This document shows positions 54,348-61,691 of a stretch of DNA of 64,000 bases, piece after piece. Each line of letters begins with the position of its first letter. The first letter of the stretch is position 1. A program made the translations under genes and the position numbers. This DNA comes from Phyllobacteriaceae bacterium (GTDB lineage: Bacteria > Pseudomonadota > Alphaproteobacteria > Rhizobiales > Rhizobiaceae): the NCBI GenBank assembly GCA_002708825.1, contig PAPF01000013.1, positions 301,452 through 365,451 on the forward strand, in the 5' to 3' direction. Below the pieces are notes generated by a model, which worked only from the letters and a program-made list of their open reading frames with translations, made no database searches and had not been told where the DNA came from.

Positions 54348-55436
54348 ATGCATGGACAGGATGTCACCCTGAACGGCGTCTCGATGCGCTATCCAAACGG
54401 ATTTGTTGCCGTGGAACCAACGGACCTGACCATCCGGGCCGGTGAGTTCTTTTCCATTCTCGGCCCTTCGGGTTGTGGCAAGACCACGATCCTGCGGATG
54501 ATTTCGGGCTTTCTCGATCCGACCACGGGATCGGTTGCAATCGGTGGCAGGCCGATGGAGGGCATCGGCCCGAACCATCGCCCCACGGCACTGATCTTCC
54601 AGAACCTCGCCCTGTTCCCGCTCATGACCGTCCGGGAAAACGTCGCCTTCGGTCTCGAAGCCCGGGGCATGGCGAAAGCCGAACGCCGGCGGCGCGCTGA
54701 CGAACTCCTTTCCCTCGTTGCCCTCGACGGCCAGGGCGGCAAGAGGCCGGGCGAGCTGTCCGGCGGCCAGCGCCAGCGCGTCGCCGTGGCGCGAGCGCTT
54801 GCCGTCGAACCCGCGGTCCTGCTTCTCGACGAACCGCTTTCCGCGCTCGATCTGAAGCTGCGCCAGCACATGCGCGCGGAACTCAAGGACATCCAGCGCA
54901 AGACCGGCGTCACCTTCATCTACATCACCCACGACCAGGGCGAGGCGCTGACCATGTCGGACCGTGTCGCCGTGATGAACCGGGGACGCATCGAGCAGGT
55001 CGGCGATGCCGATGAAATCTACAACGCCCCCTCGACCGCCTTCGCGGCCACCTTCGTCGGCGAACAGAACCGCTTCTCCGGCACCGTCGTCGAAACCGAC
55101 AGTGAAACGGCCCTGATCGAGACGCCGCTCGGACGGCTGTCCGGCATCAACAGGCACGGCCTCAAGCGCGGCGACAACGCCCATTTGTTCATACGCCCGG
55201 AACGCATGGCGGTGGCGCTGAACGGTGCGGCCGCCGGCCTCGATAACCGGGTGGAAGCACAACTGGAACGCCGCGACCTTGAAGGGCCTTTCCTGAACCT
55301 CCTGATGCGCGCCGGCGGCCATCCCGTCACGCTGCACGTCACCAACGCAGGTGACGGTCCGGCGCTGGCGCCCGGCCAGCCGGTGCCCGTCGGCTTCCGC
55401 CGCAAGGACGCGATCGTCCTGCGCGCCGAGGACTGA
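54348..55436 (+). CDS. ABC transporter ATP-binding protein, PotA-like
   Basis: A 362-residue ATPase: Walker A GPSGCGKTT, Q-loop ALIFQNLALFPLMTV, signature [16 protein letters not shown], Walker B LLLDEPLSALD, switch [13 protein letters not shown], and a C-terminal TOBE region (HLFIRPERMAVALN). Length fits PotA-type ATPases. It lies 63 bases after the binding protein and three bases before the first permease, in the unit headed by the PHO-box-like repeats. Confidence 0.92.
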   Translation: MHGQDVTLNGVSMRYPNGFVAVEPTDLTIRAGEFFSILGPSGCGKTTILRMISGFLDPTTGSVAIGGRPMEGIGPNHRPTALIFQNLALFPLMTVRENVAFGLEARGMAKAERRRRADELLSLVALDGQGGKRPGELSGGQRQRVAVARALAVEPAVLLLDEPLSALDLKLRQHMRAELKDIQRKTGVTFIYITHDQGEALTMSDRVAVMNRGRIEQVGDADEIYNAPSTAFAATFVGEQNRFSGTVVETDSETALIETPLGRLSGINRHGLKRGDNAHLFIRPERMAVALNGAAAGLDNRVEAQLERRDLEGPFLNLLMRAGGHPVTLHVTNAGDGPALAPGQPVPVGFRRKDAIVLRAED

Positions 55437-55439
55437 GCA

Positions 55440-56630
55440 ATGGACGGGCTCTATCGCAGTTTCGGCCGCCCCTTGACCTTTGGCCTGTTCGTGACCGTCG
55501 CACTCTGGCTTTTCGGGCTGATCCTGCTGCCGCAGCTTTCCATGATCCAGCGTGCATTCCAGGTGGAAGACCGCGGTGGCGTTTCGGCGCAGCTTTCCGT
55601 CGAGATCGAAAAGCTCTATGTCCGGCAATTCGAGATCGACCAGCAATTGAGGGCGATCGAGCAGCCGGCTGCCGCGCAGCCCACGGCCCCCTCGCCGTTC
55701 GCCCCGTCGGTTGGTGGCGCGCCCGCCGCGCCGTCACCCAACGATCCCTTTGCCGGCCTGTCCGCCGGCAAGGCGCCTGCGGCCGATCCTGTCGAAACGG
55801 AGAAGAAACGGCAGGCGCTGATCGCCGAGCGTGCCGATGTCGTGGCGCGGATCGGAGAACTGGAAGCCCGGGAATCGGGGCCCGCCGCGGTCGACCTGCG
55901 CTATTCCCTGGAAAACTTCACCTCCATGACGGCTGTGCATTTCCAGATCTTCATTGCCACCCTCTTCTATGCGCTCTGCGTGACCGTCCTGGCCTTTCTG
56001 GTGTGCTATCCGGTTGCCTATGCCGTGGCGATGGCCGGCACGCCGGACCGGGCGGCGTTGCTCCTGCTGGCTCTCGTCATCCCCTATGCCATCAACGAGT
56101 TGCTGCGCATCTTCGCCTGGGTGATGATCCTGGAGCGCCAGGGCCTGATCAATTCCGTGCTCGACTGGCTGGGCATCATCGATTTCGCCGCCGGTGAAGG
56201 TTTCCGCTTCGTCGCTTCCAATGGCGCGGTCTTTGCCGTCATGGTCTACGCCTATGTCCTGTTCATGGTGTTTCCGATCTACAACACCGTCGAGACACTG
56301 GACCGCAACCAGATCGAGGCGGCCCGTGACCTCGGTGCCTCCACCTGGCGCATCCATACTCGCATCGTCATCCCGCATGCCAAGCCCGGCATCGCTGTCG
56401 GCGCCATCATGACATTCATGCTGTCGGCCGGTTCCATTGCGGTCCCTGAAATCGTGGGTCGCGGCATGCATCCGGACTGGTTCAGCCAGGTGATCTACCG
56501 CCGGTTCTTCGAAGCCGACAGCTGGAACGAGGGCGCGGCCTATTCGCTGTCGCTGCTCGCCGCCTGCATGGTTTTCATTCTCGCCGTCATGGCCGTTTTC
56601 AAGGTCGGTATTCGCGACATCGCCAGGTAG
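55440..56630 (+). CDS. ABC transporter permease with large Pro/Ala-rich insertion
   Basis: A 396-residue permease. The first span (about 12-35: LTFGLFVTVALWLFGLILLP) is followed by an unusual 120-residue insertion. The insertion has a charged helical segment (SVEIEKLYVRQFEIDQQLRA), a low-complexity Pro/Ala/Ser linker (residues about 78-120) and a second charged helix (KKRQALIAERADVVARIGEL). The usual permease core follows from about 160, with EAARDLGASTWRIHTRIVIP as the coupling loop. PotB-like proteins normally have about 280-310 residues and lack this part. The insertion should face the periplasm and may contact the binding protein. Confidence 0.85.
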   Translation: MDGLYRSFGRPLTFGLFVTVALWLFGLILLPQLSMIQRAFQVEDRGGVSAQLSVEIEKLYVRQFEIDQQLRAIEQPAAAQPTAPSPFAPSVGGAPAAPSPNDPFAGLSAGKAPAADPVETEKKRQALIAERADVVARIGELEARESGPAAVDLRYSLENFTSMTAVHFQIFIATLFYALCVTVLAFLVCYPVAYAVAMAGTPDRAALLLLALVIPYAINELLRIFAWVMILERQGLINSVLDWLGIIDFAAGEGFRFVASNGAVFAVMVYAYVLFMVFPIYNTVETLDRNQIEAARDLGASTWRIHTRIVIPHAKPGIAVGAIMTFMLSAGSIAVPEIVGRGMHPDWFSQVIYRRFFEADSWNEGAAYSLSLLAACMVFILAVMAVFKVGIRDIAR

Positions 56631-56657
56631 GGCTGGCCTGACACGGGAGGCAAATCC

Positions 56658-57497
56658 ATGACCGACCAGACTGCGGCGATTCCCGCCCTGGCGCCCTTGC
56701 GGAAGGGGCGTGGCACGGTCGATTGGGGCGAGGTAATTCTCAACGGCTACCTGCTCCTGTTCTTCGCGTGGATGTTCCTGCCGCTGATCCTGATGGTGCT
56801 GGCTGCGTTCAACGCCAACCCGACGCCTTCGGCCACGGAATGGCAGGGGTTCACGCTGGAGTGGTTCGCAAGGCTTCCGCAGGACGAGCGCTTCATGCAG
56901 GGCCTGGCGCATTCGCTGATCATCGCCGCGGGCGTCATTGCCACCGCCATCCCGATGGGACTGGCCGGGGCTCTCATTCTCTCCCGCATGCAATCGCGCG
57001 CCAACACCTTCCTCTACACCCTGCTCGTGTCGCCCGTACTGACCCCCGGCATCGTTCTGGGCGCGACGACCATGATTTTCTGGCGCGACCTTTTCGGCGT
57101 GCAGGCCGGGCTGTTCACCACGATCATGGCGCAGGCCGCCTTCATTGCCGCTTATTGCATGCTCATGTTCATGGCCCGCCTGCAGCGCCAGGACCGTGTC
57201 CTCGAAGAGGCCGCGCTCGATCTCGGCGCCTCGCCCTTCTTCGCCTTCAGGCGCGTTACCCTGCCCTTTCTCATGCCGACGGTGCTGACGGCCGCCTTCA
57301 TCGCCTTTCTGCAATCGATCGAGAACTACAACACGACCTTTTTCGCCATTGGCGGCTCCTGGACGCTCGTGACCGAAATCGGCAGCCGCATGCGGTTCGG
57401 CCTGTCGCCGATGATCAATGCCATTGGCGTCATCTTCATCGCCATCACCGTCATCGTTGCGGTTACCCACACGCTGGTGATACGAAAACGCAAATGA
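56658..57497 (+). CDS. ABC transporter permease, PotC-like
   Basis: A 279-residue permease with six or so spans, starting with a long cytoplasmic N-terminus before LLLFFAWMFLPLILMVLAAF. The coupling loop is LEEAALDLGASPFFAFRRVT, and SIENYNTTFFAIGG near the end is of the PotC/YdcV type. CACGGGAGGCAAATCC is the ribosome site. It pairs with the insertion-bearing permease, 28 bases upstream. Its stop overlaps the next gene's ATG, so the unknown DUF6065-like protein is translationally coupled to the importer. Confidence 0.9.
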   Translation: MTDQTAAIPALAPLRKGRGTVDWGEVILNGYLLLFFAWMFLPLILMVLAAFNANPTPSATEWQGFTLEWFARLPQDERFMQGLAHSLIIAAGVIATAIPMGLAGALILSRMQSRANTFLYTLLVSPVLTPGIVLGATTMIFWRDLFGVQAGLFTTIMAQAAFIAAYCMLMFMARLQRQDRVLEEAALDLGASPFFAFRRVTLPFLMPTVLTAAFIAFLQSIENYNTTFFAIGGSWTLVTEIGSRMRFGLSPMINAIGVIFIAITVIVAVTHTLVIRKRK

Positions 57498-58198
57498 AGA
57501 TCACCCTGACCTGCCTGCCCGGCTACGAGGACCACCTTCGCAGACCTTGCGCGGCCGCCGGGGCGCTGCCGTCATGGGTCAGGGCCTTGCCTGCGAAGGC
57601 CCGAAGCACCGTGCTGGATGGCGGTGAGGTGCGAACCGTCAAGCAATGCCCGCCCTTTCTGGACGCCATGCGTAGCGGGATCCTGTTTCCGCTGGCCTGC
57701 GATGTCCATGTCCGCAACGGCGTTTTCGAGTGGGATTGGGACCTCCCCCTGCATCCCCTGGCGCGCATGACGCGCTCTCCCTTGGGTTTCCATGCACCGG
57801 AACAGGCCGCCGGCGTACCCGGCGTCGATCCACTGTCCTTCGCCGTCAAGTTCAACAATTTCTGGACCGTGGGCCTGCCGGAGGGATGGTCCATGCTGTT
57901 CGTCCATCCTGTGAACAGGCTCGACCTGCCCTACCGCACGCTGTCCGGTCTGGTTGATAGCGACCACTGGCGCGACGGTTTCGTCCACTTCCCCGCCTTG
58001 TGGACCGAACCGGATTTCGAGGGCTTGCTGCCGGCAGGCACGCCGGTGGCACAGGGATTTCCCGTGCGCCGCGAAACGCTGGAACTGGATTTCCAGACCA
58101 TGGATGATGCGGCGCTTTCCCGCCATCTCGAAGTCCAGGACGGCCTTCAGGCGGAACCGGGGCTTTACCGCAAGGCTTACCGCGCCACGCGCGGCTGA
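57494..58198 (+). CDS. DUF6065-like protein of unknown function, coupled to the ABC importer
   Basis: A 234-residue cytoplasmic protein without signal or membrane span. The ATG overlaps the permease stop by four bases. Notable segments are VKQCPPFLDAMRSGILFPL, VFEWDWDLP, SFAVKFNNFWTVGLPEGWSM, LFVHPVNRLDLPYRTLSGLV and LLPAGTPVAQGFPVRRETLE. I recall similar blocks in DUF6065 proteins, which look like a small double-stranded-beta-helix fold, but no function is established. Its place as last gene of an apparently PhoB-controlled importer operon suggests an enzyme or regulator acting on the imported compound. Its 3' end overlaps the convergent TPR gene by 22 bases. Confidence 0.75.
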   Translation: MKITLTCLPGYEDHLRRPCAAAGALPSWVRALPAKARSTVLDGGEVRTVKQCPPFLDAMRSGILFPLACDVHVRNGVFEWDWDLPLHPLARMTRSPLGFHAPEQAAGVPGVDPLSFAVKFNNFWTVGLPEGWSMLFVHPVNRLDLPYRTLSGLVDSDHWRDGFVHFPALWTEPDFEGLLPAGTPVAQGFPVRRETLELDFQTMDDAALSRHLEVQDGLQAEPGLYRKAYRATRG

Positions 58199-58776
58199 CC
58201 GGGCCTGAGCGCGAACCGCCCGCGCGCGCCCTGTGTCATGACCTTCAGGCGCAGCGCCGCATTCTCGGGACCTGGACCCAGGTCCTCCAGTACTGCTTCA
58301 CAACCGTCCAGATCGCCTGTCTCACGAAGGGCCGTGGCCAGCGCGGCGGCGGTGTCCGAAGTTCCCGTCTTTTCCTGCGCGGCCCTGAGATGGTCCAGCG
58401 CCTCGCCGGCGCGGCCGAGGCGCAGCAGGCACTGGCCGAGGTTGAGCCGCGCATCGCCATCGCCCGGCTGGTTCTCCAGATGGGCCGCGAAACCTGCAGC
58501 TGCCTCCTGGAACAGGCCCTTGTCCATCTGCGCGCATGCCAGTTCAAACCGGGCATTGGAATGACCGGGATCGCAAGCCAGCGCCCGCGCCAGGCTGTCG
58601 ATGCGTTCTTCGTGCCGGCCAAGTTCCTTGAGAACAAGCGCCCGATTGTAGAGGACGCCCGCATGATCGGGCATGATGACCAGCAGTCCATCGCAGGCTT
58701 CCAGCGCCTCCGGCCAGTTGCCCTGTCCCACCGCCCTGGCGAAATCGCCCGCGAGCTTCTGAAGTGATGCTGTCAT
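58177..58776 (-). CDS. TPR-repeat protein
   Basis: A 199-residue protein made almost entirely of tetratricopeptide repeats: AVGQGNWPEALEACDGLLVI, LVLKELGRHEERIDSLARAL, CAQMDKGLFQEAAAGFAAHL and CLLRLGRAGEALDHLRAAQE. There is no signal or membrane span, so it is probably cytoplasmic. Start ATG 58776; the frame is open 18 codons further upstream. It is convergent with, and overlaps by 22 bases, the DUF6065-like gene, and is divergent from the metallophosphoesterase. Function unknown; TPRs scaffold protein contacts. Confidence 0.8.
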   Translation of the reverse strand: MTASLQKLAGDFARAVGQGNWPEALEACDGLLVIMPDHAGVLYNRALVLKELGRHEERIDSLARALACDPGHSNARFELACAQMDKGLFQEAAAGFAAHLENQPGDGDARLNLGQCLLRLGRAGEALDHLRAAQEKTGTSDTAAALATALRETGDLDGCEAVLEDLGPGPENAALRLKVMTQGARGRFALRPGQPRVAR

Positions 58777-58871
58777 GTTGACCGTTGCCAGTTTCGCAAA
58801 GCCATGTCTTGTCACGGGAATGATAAGCAAGACGGCTAGAGGACGGCAATTGCAATCCCGAGGGGCGCGTG

Positions 58872-59726
58872 ATGAAAATCGTCCATATCTCCGACATCCA
58901 CATCAACCCGGAACCGATCCTGGGACTCGATCCGCTGGAGAACTTCCGCAAATGCCTTGCCCATGTCGAGCGCTTCCAGGGCGACGCCGACCGGGTGATC
59001 ATCACGGGTGACCTGACTCACCACGGCCGTCCGGAAAGCTATGAACTGCTCCGGTCCATGCTGGCCGGCAGCAGCCTGACAGGGGAACGCGCACCGCGCC
59101 TCCTGATCGGAAACCATGACAATCGCGCCAACTTCCGCGCCGCCTTTCCCGATACACCGGCAGATGAAGCGGGATTCGTTCAATGGACGGACGAGACCCC
59201 CGAGGGCGATTTCATCTACATGGATACAGTTCTCCAGGGTGAGCACGCGGGCAGCTATTGCGAGACGCGCCGCCTCTGGCTTGAGGAACAACTGTTGAGT
59301 GCCCGGAACAGGGGCGTCGGTGCCTATCTCTTCATGCACCACAATCCGACCAGGGTTCATGTCGCCAATGCAGACCTGATAGGCATCCGGGAGGAAGAGG
59401 ACCTGAAGTCCTTGCTGCGAAGGCATCGCGATACGGTGCGCCACATGTTTTTCGGACATTGCCACTACACGCTGAGCGGAACGGCGGCCGGCATCCCGTT
59501 TTCCGCGCCGCGCTCGACCAACCATACCTGCTGGCCGGACTTCTCAGGCGATGCCCGGCGCATGGGCTATGGCGAGTTGCAGCCCAATTACAATGTCTGC
59601 TTCATTCGCGGCGAGGACGTGGTCGTCCATTCCATCGACTTCCTGGACGAGGAAAAGGTGAAATGGGAGGTCACCGGCGAGGATGGCTGGATCACCGATC
59701 CCGGCGGCATTGCGGTTGCAGGCTGA
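58872..59726 (+). CDS. Metallophosphoesterase (class III/GpdQ-like phosphodiesterase)
   Basis: A 284-residue calcineurin-like phosphoesterase. The metal motifs are complete and in order: ISDIHINPEP (DxH), ITGDLTHHGR (GDxxH region), LLIGNHDNR (GNHD), FMHHNPT (the single His) and FFGHCHYT (GHxH). The group includes cyclic-AMP phosphodiesterase CpdA and glycerophosphodiesterase GpdQ. The genes around it (PHO-box-type importer, PhnF, C-P lyase) favour phosphodiester hydrolysis, perhaps of ring-phosphate or glycerophosphodiester products. It is convergent with phnF, five bases apart, and divergent from the TPR gene over 95 bases. Confidence 0.88.
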   Translation: MKIVHISDIHINPEPILGLDPLENFRKCLAHVERFQGDADRVIITGDLTHHGRPESYELLRSMLAGSSLTGERAPRLLIGNHDNRANFRAAFPDTPADEAGFVQWTDETPEGDFIYMDTVLQGEHAGSYCETRRLWLEEQLLSARNRGVGAYLFMHHNPTRVHVANADLIGIREEEDLKSLLRRHRDTVRHMFFGHCHYTLSGTAAGIPFSAPRSTNHTCWPDFSGDARRMGYGELQPNYNVCFIRGEDVVVHSIDFLDEEKVKWEVTGEDGWITDPGGIAVAG

Positions 59727-59737
59727 CTCGTTCAGCC
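59721..59737. terminator. Hairpin formed across two convergent stop codons
   Basis: GGCTGA-CTCGT-TCAGCC: perfect 6-base arms containing the TGA of the metallophosphoesterase gene and the TGA (opposite strand) of phnF. There is no T-run. It may limit read-through between the convergent genes, or arise by chance from the symmetric stops. Confidence 0.3.
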
Positions 59738-60472
59738 GCCAACCTTCAATGAAACCCGGTCGGCGGCAAAGCGGGCGAGCGAATACTGGATCGGCTTCCC
59801 ATCCGGGTCGATATTGATGGCGGTGGTCACGAACACGATGGCGCCCGGCGCAAGCTTCAGGACATGCAGGTCTTCCGGGCTGGCATGGCTGGCATCGATC
59901 AGCGTTTCGCGACGGGTATAGTCGTCCACGCCGGCTTCCCGCAGCGCCCGCGTGATGGACCCGTGCGCCATGATCGCCTCGCCGATACCGGCAAAACGGC
60001 GCGCGTCGAACCAGTGCGTCGCGCAGGTGATCGGTTCGCCATCGGCATCGCCAACGGTTTCCACGCGTATGACACGGCTTGCCGGCGGCAAGGCCAGTGC
60101 GCGTGCCGCGGCTGCCGGTGCCGTCTCCTCCCGGTGTCCGGCGATGCGCGTCCTGGCCTGCGGCGTCTGACCGTCGAGCGCGGCAGAAAACCGCGTCCGA
60201 AGGCCGATCGGATAGGTGAAACGCTCCCGCCGGACTATGAAGGTTCCGCGGCCCTGCTCCGTCCGCACGATGCCTTCGGAGGCGAGCGCCGAAAGTGCCG
60301 CGCGAATCGTATGCCGGTTGACCGAGAACGCGGCCGCGAGTTCCGCTTCCGTGGGAAGCTTTCCATCCACATGAAGCGTGCTGTCGGCGATCTCGGCACG
60401 CAACCGGTCTGAAATCTGACGCCAGAGGGCAACGCCCTTCTGTCTCGGCATCCGGGCTGTGTCTGGCTGCAT
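59732..60472 (-). CDS. phnF: PhnF, GntR/HutC-type regulator of phosphonate genes
   Basis: A 246-residue regulator: an N-terminal GntR winged helix (VALWRQISDRLRAEIADSTL, then LPTEAELAAAFSVNRHTIRA and RTEQGRGTFIVRR) and a C-terminal UTRA/HutC ligand domain from about residue 90. The start ATG 60472 follows GGAGAGGACGACCG; an in-frame start 13 codons upstream is less likely. It is divergent from phnGHIJK with a 116-base gap carrying a palindrome suitable for a GntR dimer. PhnF proteins usually repress phn genes in the absence of a phosphonate or related ligand. Confidence 0.93.
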   Translation of the reverse strand: MQPDTARMPRQKGVALWRQISDRLRAEIADSTLHVDGKLPTEAELAAAFSVNRHTIRAALSALASEGIVRTEQGRGTFIVRRERFTYPIGLRTRFSAALDGQTPQARTRIAGHREETAPAAAARALALPPASRVIRVETVGDADGEPITCATHWFDARRFAGIGEAIMAHGSITRALREAGVDDYTRRETLIDASHASPEDLHVLKLAPGAIVFVTTAINIDPDGKPIQYSLARFAADRVSLKVGG

Positions 60473-60504
60473 CGGTCGTCCTCTCCTGCCGCCGGCTGAG
60501 CGGC

Positions 60505-60522
60505 CTGTCACACCGCCGTCAT
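60505..60522 (+). promoter_or_regulatory. PHO-box-like site before phnG
   Basis: CTGTCAC-ACCG-CCGTCAT: two heptamers 11 bases apart, each matching CTGTCAT at six of seven positions. It lies 67-84 bases upstream of the phnG ATG and before the GntR-type palindrome. PhoB activation of C-P lyase genes is well known in rhizobia; binding here is inferred. Confidence 0.65.
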
Positions 60523-60555
60523 GCCGCCGATCTATCCGTTTTTTATATTATCTAC

Positions 60556-60575
60556 TTGTCTAAACAAATAGACAA
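60556..60575. promoter_or_regulatory. Candidate PhnF operator
   Basis: TTGTCTA-AACAAA-TAGACAA: perfect 7-base arms, six bases apart, 13 bases upstream of phnG. The TCTA/TAGA halves fit HutC/PhnF-type GntR sites recalled from mycobacterial and rhizobial PhnF. An AT-rich run (TTTTTTATATTATC) just before it could be the -10 region, so binding would block transcription of phnG. Confidence 0.65.
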
Positions 60576-60588
60576 AAAGGCGGGAAGC

Positions 60589-61044
60589 ATGACATTGACC
60601 GAACAGCAGAACGCGCGCAGGGCCCGAATGGGTCTTCTCGCCCGCAGTTCCGCTCGCCAGCTTGTCGAGCTTTGGGTCAAGCTCGGCGAGGAACCGGAGC
60701 ACAGCCTGCTGCGCGGGCCTGAAACCGGCTCCATTACCTTGCGCGGGCGAATGGGCGGCGGCGGGGCACCGTTCAATCTCGGCGAAGCGACGGTCACCCG
60801 GGCGGCGGTCGGCTTGGCGGACGGAACCGTTGGCCATGCCATGGTGCTTGGCCGCGACCTGGAAAAGGCGCGCATCGCCGCGCTGGTCGATGCGCTGTGC
60901 CAGGACGAACGCGAGTTGGAACGGATCGAAGGCGGACTTCTCACGCCGCTGCGCGTCGCGGAGGCCGACTGCGAAAGGGTCCGGCGTGAACAGACTGCCG
61001 CGACGAAGGTCGATTTCTTCACCGTGGTGCGGGGCGAGGATTGA
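60589..61044 (+). CDS. phnG: PhnG, C-P lyase core complex subunit
   Basis: A 151-residue protein; I start at ATG 60589, with GGCGGGAAGC in front (an in-frame TTG at 60556 lies inside the operator). QQNARRARMGLLARSSARQL, GETGSIT-like PETGSITLRGRMGGGGAPFN and VGLADGTVGHAMVLGRDLEK are PhnG motifs. PhnG forms, with PhnH, PhnI and PhnJ, the core complex that attaches ribose triphosphate to phosphonates and breaks the C-P bond. The stop overlaps the phnH start by one base. Confidence 0.95.
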   Translation: MTLTEQQNARRARMGLLARSSARQLVELWVKLGEEPEHSLLRGPETGSITLRGRMGGGGAPFNLGEATVTRAAVGLADGTVGHAMVLGRDLEKARIAALVDALCQDERELERIEGGLLTPLRVAEADCERVRREQTAATKVDFFTVVRGED

Positions 61045-61688
61045 TGAACGCTGACATGCAAGCCTATGCCGGCGGCTTCACCGACGCGGCCCGGCAGTCG
61101 CAGGCTGTTTTCCGGCGCCTGCTCGATGCGATGGCGCAGCCCGGTACGCTGCGCACGATGGACCCTGAGGTCGTCGCTCCCGCTCCGGTCAACGCCGCTT
61201 CGGCCGCTGTGCTTCTGACGCTGGCGGATGCCGACGTTACCGTTTGGCTCGGCGACGACCTCTGCGGCAACGATGCGTTGAAGGCATGGATCGCGTTTCA
61301 CTGCGGATCACGCGCCGTTTCCGGGGAACGGGAAGCCGATTTCGTGCTGTGTTGCGACCCTCTTGTCCTGCCGGAACTCAGGCACTTCCGGGCGGGGACG
61401 CAGGACTACCCCGACCGCTCCGCGACGATCGTCCTGGACGCCGGCGTTCTCAGCGCTACCGCCCGCGACGGGCTTGCCGGTCTGCGGCTGGAAGGTCCCG
61501 GCATTGCCGCCACCAACGAACTTCATGCCAGGACCCTTCCCAAGGGCTTTCTTGGCCAATGGCAGGCCAATGGCGCGCTGTTCCCGCGTGGCATCGACAT
61601 GATCCTGACAGGGATCGACGCCGCGAGCGGCAAACCCGTGATTGCCTGCCTGCCGCGTACTGTCCGCATTTCCGGGACGGGAGGCTGA
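61044..61688 (+). CDS. phnH: PhnH, C-P lyase core complex subunit
   Basis: A 214-residue protein starting ATG 61044 (TGATG with phnG). Family motifs are YAGGFTDAARQSQAVFRRLL, MAQPGTLRTM, LTLADADVTVWLGDD and WQANGALFPRGIDMILT near the end. PhnH has a PLP-transferase-like fold without catalytic lysine and is a structural partner of PhnI. The length matches the family, about 190-215 residues. PhnI follows three bases later. Confidence 0.95.
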   Translation: MNADMQAYAGGFTDAARQSQAVFRRLLDAMAQPGTLRTMDPEVVAPAPVNAASAAVLLTLADADVTVWLGDDLCGNDALKAWIAFHCGSRAVSGEREADFVLCCDPLVLPELRHFRAGTQDYPDRSATIVLDAGVLSATARDGLAGLRLEGPGIAATNELHARTLPKGFLGQWQANGALFPRGIDMILTGIDAASGKPVIACLPRTVRISGTGG

Positions 61689-61691
61689 AGC

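Noticed and set aside
52890..55646. 918-codon - strand open frame across the ABC importer genes
   Set aside because: Spans two real genes, their intergenic gap and the PHO-box region; composition and lack of motifs show it is a GC-driven shadow.
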